Of a DNA stretch of 64,000 nt, positions 55,435-64,000 are shown one piece after another. Source of the DNA: Brevundimonas sp. GTDB taxonomy: Bacteria > Pseudomonadota > Alphaproteobacteria > Caulobacterales > Caulobacteraceae. The position numbers and the translations under genes were made by a program. The DNA is taken from assembly GCF_027484365.1 (NCBI RefSeq), contig NZ_JAIXTC010000002.1, positions 21,567 through 85,566 on the forward strand. The letters run 5' to 3'. The notes under the pieces were generated by a model. The model saw nothing but the letters and a program-made list of their open reading frames with translations. It was not told where the DNA came from and searched no databases. How positions within the stretch are numbered: the first letter of the stretch is position 1; every line of letters starts with the position of its first letter.

Positions 55435-55631
55435 CCTGCCTCCCTCTCCCGTTGGGAGAGGGCTTGAGCGCACGGCGGCGTCAGCCGCCGTCCTTGCGCG
55501 AAAGGGTGAGGGCCGCACACCTGAGTCGGCGTCAGCCGTGTCTCCGTCCGTGCGACGGCTTACGCCGACTGAAACGGCCGACCCTCATCCGTCCGCTTCG
55601 CGGCCACCTTCTCCCAACGGGAGAAGGAAGA
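55430..55631. repeat. Palindromic ~195-bp repeat, copy 2
   Basis: Direct copy of 54870-55065 for about 37 bases at the left (TATGACCTGCCTCCCTCTCC...) and about 50 bases at the right (CGACCCTCATCCGTCCGCTT... to AGGAAG). It contains the stop codon of the DUF559 gene at its left edge, and its right edge runs directly into an alcohol dehydrogenase remnant. Confidence 0.85.
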
Positions 55632-55755
55632 GACGGGCGCGATCGACCCCAGCTTCCTGATCACCCACAAGATCAGGCTGGAAGACGGCCCCGACGCCTA
55701 CAAGATGTTCCAGGAGAAGACGGACGGGTGTGTGAAGGTGGTGATCAACCCCTAG
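55627..55755 (+). pseudogene. 3' remnant of a zinc-dependent (glutathione/formaldehyde-type) alcohol dehydrogenase
   Basis: Reading in frame to the TAG at 55753-55755 gives IDPSFLITHKIRLEDGPDAY followed by KMFQEKTDGCVKVVINP. This is the characteristic C-terminus of class III/threonine-type zinc alcohol dehydrogenases. Only about the last 40 codons remain; the upstream sequence is palindromic repeat, not dehydrogenase, and no N-terminal part was found in this window. It therefore looks like a gene cut by recombination or insertion at the repeat. No start codon belongs to it. Confidence 0.85.
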
Positions 55756-55822
55756 GCCGGGAACGCCCGGCGGCGAGGAGACCGGAGGCTCCGGCGGTGA
55801 CGCCGGGTTGGTGCCAAGCTGA

Positions 55823-57502
55823 TTATTTAAGAGGCCACGTCTTAATTGCGAGCTCGGCCAATAATGCCTGCCTTTTTGAAATCTCTTCAGGCGTCCATTC
55901 GTCCACGGCACCGATCATTGCCGTCGTCGTGTAAGGCGATTTAGCGAGCGCATCCTTCTTGTCAGCAAAGGCCGAGCTCTTCAGGTCGGAATTGTCCTTG
56001 GCGATCATCAAAGCCATGTTTCCAATCCGCTTCGAATAAGCTTTGACTGCCTCGTCATCGTAGGAAGGCCAGTTGCCCATGGGCTTGAGAGGCAGCACGT
56101 GCTCGAGATTTATTACGTCTGAATCGTCGTTTGGAATCATCCAGGCGTCTTCATCGCCAGAGTCGCTCATCTCGATTGAACGCAGGTAGTACCGGGCAAA
56201 TTTCGCCTGACTGACGGTAGCAACTTCGAACGCCTGCCGGAAAAGCTCGTCCGACGGAATGATCGGATTTAGCAGCACGGCAAGATCCTTCGCCGAGCTG
56301 ATCTCGCCGTCGAATACTTGCTTTGCCGCGCGTGCTAGCGGCTGTTCGATAGAGCCCGATCGGGTCGTCGAAGCAATTATCAGTCTAACGCCGTAGGAAA
56401 CAAGACGCTGATAAGCAAGCGCCGTCTCTTTAACTGTAAAGCGCCGAGCAATAGCCAACATAAGCGGCCTGAACGGTTTTAGATCGAACAGTTGAAGAAC
56501 CTTTAGTGAGGCTCTGACGTGAGAGGGATACTCATTCCATTTCTCGCTCTGGGGGCTAGCCATAGCCACGTAGTCGTTGGCGAGCGATTCTAGCTCCGTG
56601 ACAAAATTCACGGATGACTGGGCGCCCTTTACGGAAGTTTGGACTCGCTCATAGACGTCCGTTTCCTTCAGGTAGCCATTCATTGCAATCAGAGATTGGC
56701 GAAGGAAGGTCATAGTGATGTCCTCTTCCTCCAGCGTTTCTAATGCTCCCTTCACGTAAGACCAAAGTTGTTGCACTTCCGAGAGCCGAGTCCCGGACTG
56801 GCCGAAGATGTAGTTCTTGACCAAGTCCGATTGAGATACTTTTAATCCCCTATCGTTCAGGGTCTCGAACATCTTAAATGCGTTTACGTCATCGGGGACT
56901 TTTAGAAGAATTACTCGCGCATTGAATTCGATGTATTTCATCCACCGAAGAAACGCTTTTGTTCGGTCTGCTTCGCTGAACGGCTTTGCAACTGCCGTCA
57001 TTTGAGCTTTCGCCAATCCGTAAGCAGCCACGAGCCGGCCATGTGAGTCACGGTTGGGAAGCGCGCTCTGGCTCTTTCCGGTCAGAAGAAGCTCATGAAA
57101 AACTGCAGAATCCGCTGCGTTAAGCGTCATCTTTGGAGAATCTTCGAGCGTCTCGGTATCGACGTCGGTCAGAAATGCTTCCAAGGCCTTAGGGAGATTG
57201 TCGCTGCCTTGGAGAGAGACTTGGCGCATCGCGGCCAGAACCAGCGCCGTCGTGGCCAGACGTTGCTGGCCATCCACGACCTCCAGCACACCGTTTGCAC
57301 GGGGGATCGTAACTAGAGTGCCCAAGAAATGTTGCGGCTCATCATCGTTGATGGCTGCGGCAAGATCTTCGAGGAGGTTCTGAACCTCCTTCTTTTCCCA
57401 AGCATAATCCCGCTGGTTCGCTGGCACCAACAGGCGGTAGCGCTTGAGGACGGCACCCAGACCGAGCTGCTCGAAACCGATTTCCGATTGAACCTTAGCC
57501 AT
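55823..57502 (-). CDS. DUF262/HNH (GmrSD/SspE-like) protein, lower-G+C
   Basis: A 559-residue protein. The N-terminal DUF262 domain has the hallmark VPANQRDYAW (about 27-36) and the nucleotide-binding DGQQR at 77-81. The middle is helical, with FETLNDRGLKVSQSDLVKNY (about 218-237). The C-terminal DUF1524 region looks like an HNH nuclease: His468 in LEHVLP, Asn495 in RIGNMAL and a later Asn/Lys cluster. This is the single-chain arrangement of GmrSD-type type IV restriction and SspE-like phage defence proteins. The gene's base composition, about half G+C by eye, differs sharply from its neighbours, a sign of transfer. No Ssp or Dnd modification genes are nearby. It shares its strand with clpB, 38 bp away. 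Confidence 0.88.
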   Translation of the reverse strand: MAKVQSEIGFEQLGLGAVLKRYRLLVPANQRDYAWEKKEVQNLLEDLAAAINDDEPQHFLGTLVTIPRANGVLEVVDGQQRLATTALVLAAMRQVSLQGSDNLPKALEAFLTDVDTETLEDSPKMTLNAADSAVFHELLLTGKSQSALPNRDSHGRLVAAYGLAKAQMTAVAKPFSEADRTKAFLRWMKYIEFNARVILLKVPDDVNAFKMFETLNDRGLKVSQSDLVKNYIFGQSGTRLSEVQQLWSYVKGALETLEEEDITMTFLRQSLIAMNGYLKETDVYERVQTSVKGAQSSVNFVTELESLANDYVAMASPQSEKWNEYPSHVRASLKVLQLFDLKPFRPLMLAIARRFTVKETALAYQRLVSYGVRLIIASTTRSGSIEQPLARAAKQVFDGEISSAKDLAVLLNPIIPSDELFRQAFEVATVSQAKFARYYLRSIEMSDSGDEDAWMIPNDDSDVINLEHVLPLKPMGNWPSYDDEAVKAYSKRIGNMALMIAKDNSDLKSSAFADKKDALAKSPYTTTAMIGAVDEWTPEEISKRQALLAELAIKTWPLK

Positions 57503-57540
57503 TCACCGTCTCAGAAGATGCGCCGCTTTTGCGAGGGGTA

Positions 57541-60126
<2,586 letters not shown>

Positions 60127-60238
60127 GCGGTTCCCCTTGGAGGCGGACATCGTTCAGACGCCCTCACAGGAAGCGACGCCTTGATCTGGGTCAGAGGTGG
60201 TTGTGGCGATCCGGCCACACAAGAGGCGGGCCGCCGGA

Positions 60239-61636
60239 TCAGTAGATCCAGAAGACCTCGTCCTCTTCGGTCCAGCCGACGACGACATGGCCCGTCTCGT
60301 CGTCGTCGCCGACCCAGCGATAGCGGACCATCTGACCACTACGCACGTCCCAGCGCTCCACCGGGGAGAAGACGTGGTCGGCCCTGACGCCCCAGGACGG
60401 CGCGGTGTCTCCGCCGGAGGCGATGAGCTCGGGCGCCAGCAGGCTGTCGGGCAGGTCGGCCTCGGCGCGGCGGAAGGCGCGGCGCAGAAGGGCCGTGCGG
60501 TCGTCTTCGTCCAGCAGGGGCTGGGTCGTCCAGGTCGAGTCCGGGGCCAGACCCTCGGCCATGGCCAGACACAGGTGCTCCAGGGGCGGCTCGCCGTCGC
60601 CGTCGGTATTGGAGACCGCCAGCACCTGGAGACCCGACCCGGCGAACGCCATGCGCTGGGAGGCGAAGCCGGGGACAGAGCCGGTGTGATGATGGCAGGC
60701 CTCTCCGCGACACCGCTCGAGGAAGACGCCCCCGCCATAGGGGGCCTCGCGGCCGGTCCGCAGGCGGCCGGACTGGAAGGCCAGGGCCATGGTTTCGGGG
60801 TTGAGCAGGGTGGAACCGGCCAGGGCCTGACACCAGGGCGCCCAGTCGAGGGCGCTGAACAGCACGCCCCCGTCGGCCGCGCGGCTCATCTCGTCGTCCA
60901 TCCGGTCGGCCTTGGCCAGGTCGTCGCCGTCCAGGGTGTAGCCTTGGGCCCGCGCGGGAATGTCGGTCGCGGTGGCGTCCGGACGGGCGAAGGGCATGCC
61001 GGCGGGGACGAAGAGGCGCTGGCGGACGTAGTCGGCGTAGCTCATCCCCGACACGGCCTCGATCAGCCAGCCGAGGACGAAATAGTTGGTGTTGGAATAG
61101 GCCCAGGCCTCGCCCGGCTCGAAGTCGCGGCCCTCGGCCACGGCGTCGAAGATCATCCGGCGGGTGACCGGCTCCGACCAGTCCTCGACCTGATCCAGAT
61201 AGTCCGGCAGGCCCGACGTCTGATGCAGCAGGTGGGTGATCGGGGTGCCGGCCAGGACGGCGGGGAGTCCGGGGACATGGGCACCCAGACGATCGGTCAG
61301 GGCCAGCTTTCCGGCCTGGACCAGCTGGAGGACGGCGACGGCGGTGACGAACTTTCCGTTCGAGCCGATGTGGAACAGGGTCTCGCGCGTGACGGGTCGC
61401 TTCGGCGACCGGCGTGCGTCACCCCAGGCGAAGACGCCGGCGAGGCGGCCGTGCCGTGACGCCGCCACCATGCCGCCGACCGCGCCGCTGTCGGTCACCA
61501 GGTCCGTCAGTCGGGCGGCCAGACCCTCGGGCAGGTCGGGGACCGATGTCCCGGCCTCGTCCGCACGGACGCACCCGCCGACGCCGGTGAGGCCCAGCCC
61601 GGCCACGGCGGCGGCGATCAGTTCCCTGCGATCCAT
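60239..61636 (-). CDS. Serine beta-lactamase-fold lipoprotein (S12 / class C family)
   Basis: A 465-residue protein of the beta-lactamase/D-aminopeptidase family. The N-terminus MDRRELIAAAVAGLGLTGVGGC is a lipoprotein-type signal ending at Cys22. Motif 1 is SNGK at 92-95 (nucleophile Ser92), motif 2 Tyr180-Ser-Asn (YSN), and the third motif is probably HTG around 325. The extra ~130 residues after the catalytic domain form a separate C-terminal region. Members include esterases and peptidases; true beta-lactamase activity cannot be claimed. ATG 61636 gives the lipobox. It is divergent from a LysE-family gene. Confidence 0.9.
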   Translation of the reverse strand: MDRRELIAAAVAGLGLTGVGGCVRADEAGTSVPDLPEGLAARLTDLVTDSGAVGGMVAASRHGRLAGVFAWGDARRSPKRPVTRETLFHIGSNGKFVTAVAVLQLVQAGKLALTDRLGAHVPGLPAVLAGTPITHLLHQTSGLPDYLDQVEDWSEPVTRRMIFDAVAEGRDFEPGEAWAYSNTNYFVLGWLIEAVSGMSYADYVRQRLFVPAGMPFARPDATATDIPARAQGYTLDGDDLAKADRMDDEMSRAADGGVLFSALDWAPWCQALAGSTLLNPETMALAFQSGRLRTGREAPYGGGVFLERCRGEACHHHTGSVPGFASQRMAFAGSGLQVLAVSNTDGDGEPPLEHLCLAMAEGLAPDSTWTTQPLLDEDDRTALLRRAFRRAEADLPDSLLAPELIASGGDTAPSWGVRADHVFSPVERWDVRSGQMVRYRWVGDDDETGHVVVGWTEEDEVFWIY

Positions 61637-61762
61637 CGACTCTCTTCCCCTGTCCTGACCGCAAGGGAAGGACGACCCGGTCCTGCGGTCAAGGTGGCGA
61701 GGACCGCGGGATCGTCTCGACGCGGCCTCGCCGGCGGAGCAGGGTGTGGCTCGCATCAACGG

Positions 61763-62413
61763 ATGACCATGCTGCACGACCTGTCGCCCATCGACCCCTC
61801 TGTGCTCCTGCCCTTCCTGGTGGCGGTGTCGTTGATCGAACTGACCCCGGGCCCGAACATGGGCTGGCTGGCGCTGGTGTCCGCAGGCCAGGGGCGGACG
61901 GCCGGGTTCGCCGCCGTGGCCGGGGTGACCCTGGGGCTGGCGGTCTGGATGGTCGGGGCGGCCTTTGGCCTGACGTCCGTCCTGCTGGCCTTTCCGTGGC
62001 TGTACCAGGGGGTGCGCTGGGCGGGGGTCGTCTTCCTGCTGTGGCTGGCGTGGGAGGCCTGGGCGGGGGCGGGCAGGGTGACCCTGGAACCGGCCCGTGA
62101 TCCGGAGAAGCTGCGCGGACTCTTCCTGCGGGGACTGACGGGGAACCTGCTGAACCCCAAGGCGGCCGTCTTCTATGTCGCCCTGTTGCCGACCTTCATC
62201 CGGCCCGACCACGGTGCGCCGCTGGTCCAGGCGCTGACCCTGGGGAGCCTGCATCTGGTCGTCAGCGTCGTCATCCATGGCACCATCGTGCTGGGCGCGG
62301 CGGCGGCGGGCGCGGTCGTCATGCGGCGGCTGCGCGGCCTGTGGGCCGGTCGGGCGATGGCGGCGGGGATCGCCGCCGTCGCCGTCTGGATGGCCTGGGC
62401 GACCCGCGGGTAA
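61763..62413 (+). CDS. LysE/RhtB family amino-acid exporter
   Basis: A 216-residue inner-membrane exporter with six hydrophobic segments. The N-terminal motif ELTPGPNMGWLALVSAGQGR and GVTLGLAVWMVGAAFGL match the LysE/RhtB family that exports amino acids such as lysine or homoserine. The middle GNLLNPKAAVFYVALLPTF is the family signature. The start could be the ATG at 61763 or 61769 (MLHD). Substrate unknown. It converges with the truncated TonB receptor gene seven bases away. Confidence 0.9.
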   Translation: MTMLHDLSPIDPSVLLPFLVAVSLIELTPGPNMGWLALVSAGQGRTAGFAAVAGVTLGLAVWMVGAAFGLTSVLLAFPWLYQGVRWAGVVFLLWLAWEAWAGAGRVTLEPARDPEKLRGLFLRGLTGNLLNPKAAVFYVALLPTFIRPDHGAPLVQALTLGSLHLVVSVVIHGTIVLGAAAAGAVVMRRLRGLWAGRAMAAGIAAVAVWMAWATRG

Positions 62414-62419
62414 CCCGGA

Positions 62420-64000
62420 TCAGCCGCCGGTCGGGCCGGTGGAGAAGTCGAACTGTTCCGGCTGGCGGCGCTGGCCGTTGCCCAGCGACCAGCTCAGGCC
62501 GATGTAGAAGGCCGTCAGGTTGATGTCCTGGTTGAATTCCTCGCGGAAGGCGGGGGTCTCGAACACGCTGTCGTTGTTGAAGGAGCCCAGCACATCGCGG
62601 CCGGTGAAGACGAAGGACAGCTGCTCGGTCAGCTTGCGACGATAGCCGATGTTGACCATTCCGCCGGCTTCACGCGTGCCCTGGGCCAGCAGTTGCTCGC
62701 CCTGCCAGAAGCCTGACACCTGGACGAAATCCTTGGGTGTCGGCTGCCAGGTCAGGTTCATGCGGCCGCTGGCGAACGTGCCTTCGCGATTGCCGCCCCC
62801 CGGGATGCCGGTCGAGTCGATCTCCTGACGGAACAGGTTGACCGCGCCGCTGTAGCGCAGCGTCGTCGTCAGCGGGCCGGTCGCCGTCAGCTCCAGACCC
62901 ATGTCGCGGCGCGAGCCGAGGTTCTCGGGCCGGGTCAGCAGCACGCCGCCGCCGATGTCGCGCGCGACCTCGGTGAAGGCGCCGTCCGTGTCACGCAGAT
63001 AGGCGGTGGCCATGTAGAAGGACTGGCCCTCACGCATCTGCCACATGACTTCGAAGGCATCGGTTTCCTGGGGCTCCAGATCCGGATTGCCCGAACGCAG
63101 GTTCAACGGGTCCTGGAAGGCGACGAAGGGGTTCAGCTGGGCCGGCGAGGGCCGGGCGATACGGCGTGAATAGCTGGCCCGCAGCGTCTGGGTCTCCGAC
63201 AGCGTGTACTGCAGGTGGGCGGTCGGATAGGCCTTGAAGTAGTCCTGCCCGGCCGAGGTCCCGCCGGTCAGGTCGGCGATCTCGATGTCGGCCTGTTCGA
63301 GGCGCAGACCCAGCTGGGCGGAGAACTTCTCAGTCAGCGGCCGTTCCCAGGTCGCGTACCAGGCGTGGACGGTTTGATCGGCCTCGAAGCGGTTGGAGAA
63401 GCCCGGGGCCGGCACAAGCGTCGAGGTCGTGCCGCCGCGCAGGAAACGGAAGTCCTGCTCGGGCTTCTGGATATTGAGCTCATAGCCCAGGCGTAGCTGG
63501 CCGCCCTCGGCGAAAGGCCGGGTATAGGCGCTGGTCAGGCCGATGGTGGTCTGATCGCTCAGCTGGTCGAGCCGCTCGTAGAAGTCGGGGGCGACAGGCG
63601 CCAGGAAGCGATTGAGCGTCAGCGCGCCGATCTCGTTGCTGTTCTCGTCGAAGCGAAGCTCGTTGGACCATTCGTGGCCGGCATCGTCGAAGCGATGGAG
63701 CAGGCGGACGGTCGCGCCCCAGTTCACGAAGTCGAAGTTGACCGAACCGTCACGGCGGTAGCGGCTGGTCACGGTTCCGGCCGCGTTGCGTGTCTCGAAA
63801 AGGCCAGGCTGGTCCTGCTCGCCCTCAAAGGCGACTCCGCGCAGCTCACCGGTCAGCTGGGTGCGGTCGGTCAGGCGGTATTCGGCGGTGACCCGGCTGA
63901 CCACGCCGGACTGGTCGTTCTCGACCTCCTGCACGGTGGTCGTGGTCGACAGCAGGGCGCCGGTGGCCGGGTTGAACTGTTCGCGGATGCGCTCCAGCGA
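62420..64000 (-). CDS. TonB-dependent receptor, beta-barrel portion, 5' end outside window
   Basis: An open frame covering 526 residues to the window edge, without a start in view. The visible part is a long outer-membrane barrel of the OMP_b-brl_3/TonB receptor type: repeated amphipathic strands, RRIARPSPAQLNPFVAFQDP, NLRSGNPDLEPQETDAFEVM and a C-terminal FYIGLSWSLGNGQRR. The stop is at 62420-62422. The family imports ferric siderophores, vitamin B12 or other ligands; the plug domain would be needed to say more. The tail after the last strand is an unusual polar PEQFDFSTGPTGG extension. Confidence 0.85.
   Translation of the reverse strand, partial: SLERIREQFNPATGALLSTTTTVQEVENDQSGVVSRVTAEYRLTDRTQLTGELRGVAFEGEQDQPGLFETRNAAGTVTSRYRRDGSVNFDFVNWGATVRLLHRFDDAGHEWSNELRFDENSNEIGALTLNRFLAPVAPDFYERLDQLSDQTTIGLTSAYTRPFAEGGQLRLGYELNIQKPEQDFRFLRGGTTSTLVPAPGFSNRFEADQTVHAWYATWERPLTEKFSAQLGLRLEQADIEIADLTGGTSAGQDYFKAYPTAHLQYTLSETQTLRASYSRRIARPSPAQLNPFVAFQDPLNLRSGNPDLEPQETDAFEVMWQMREGQSFYMATAYLRDTDGAFTEVARDIGGGVLLTRPENLGSRRDMGLELTATGPLTTTLRYSGAVNLFRQEIDSTGIPGGGNREGTFASGRMNLTWQPTPKDFVQVSGFWQGEQLLAQGTREAGGMVNIGYRRKLTEQLSFVFTGRDVLGSFNNDSVFETPAFREEFNQDINLTAFYIGLSWSLGNGQRRQPEQFDFSTGPTGG

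Noticed and set aside
60239..61636. Call as a true class C beta-lactamase (antibiotic resistance gene)
   Set aside because: The protein is longer, has a lipobox and only the general S12 motifs (SNGK, YSN); many such proteins are esterases or peptidases, so resistance is not supported.

Overview
The window looks like chromosome of a Caulobacterales alphaproteobacterium, most likely Brevundimonas or a close relative. The evidence is the high G+C content, the ChvI-ChvG / HPr kinase / PTS-Ntr cluster, an alphaproteobacterial histidyl-tRNA synthetase, an MmcB-type repair protein, a RegB/RegA redox system, short DUF2794 and DUF6356 proteins and several TonB-dependent receptors. The genus is an inference from gene content. 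No rRNA, CRISPR array, integrase, transposase or prophage gene is visible. One tRNA (Ala, anticodon CGC) is present.

Layout. 1-4.7 kb: a partial unknown gene diverges from chvI-chvG-hprK-EIIA-HPr, a chain of overlapping or near-abutting genes joining envelope stress signalling to the regulatory PTS. 4.7-11 kb: trhO, tRNA-Ala, yggT, a 3-hydroxyacyl-CoA dehydrogenase, two membrane proteins and hisS, then a gene-free stretch with a candidate small RNA, two terminators and a 40-bp dispersed repeat. 11-21 kb: an M13 peptidase, a Kef-type antiporter, a TetR regulator, a Rieske oxygenase, an alpha/beta hydrolase with a methyltransferase, and a PBP1A. 21-26 kb: YgjP-like peptidase, PHA depolymerase, and the SenC / RegB / RegA redox-control group. 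26-38 kb: mmcB, an acetyltransferase, thpR, a Bax-inhibitor-1 protein, a second candidate structured RNA, a Do-like protease, a two-component system, an alkaline phosphatase, and glutaryl-CoA dehydrogenase with a family III CoA-transferase.

38-46 kb is a TCA-cycle block on the minus strand (sucC, an unknown exported protein, sucD, then sucA and sucB). 46-50 kb holds an MFS transporter, a TonB receptor and a divergent TetR regulator, probably one uptake unit. 50-54.6 kb holds a DUF2306 membrane protein, two DUF2141 paralogues, a LytTR regulator and a Tat-exported carotenoid-oxygenase homologue.

54.6-57.5 kb is the most accessory-looking part. Two direct copies of a palindromic ~195-bp repeat bracket a DUF559 endonuclease-like gene, the second copy abuts a 3' remnant of a zinc alcohol dehydrogenase, and a visibly lower-G+C DUF262/HNH gene (GmrSD/SspE-like, a probable nucleic-acid defence protein) sits between that scar and clpB. 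The window ends with clpB, a beta-lactamase-fold lipoprotein, a LysE-family exporter and a second, truncated TonB receptor.

Best candidates for something undescribed: the repeat/DUF559/DUF262 region, the 40-bp repeat found three times beside transcript ends, the two candidate structured RNAs, the exported protein inside the sucCD operon, and the LytTR/DUF2141/carotenoid-oxygenase locus.
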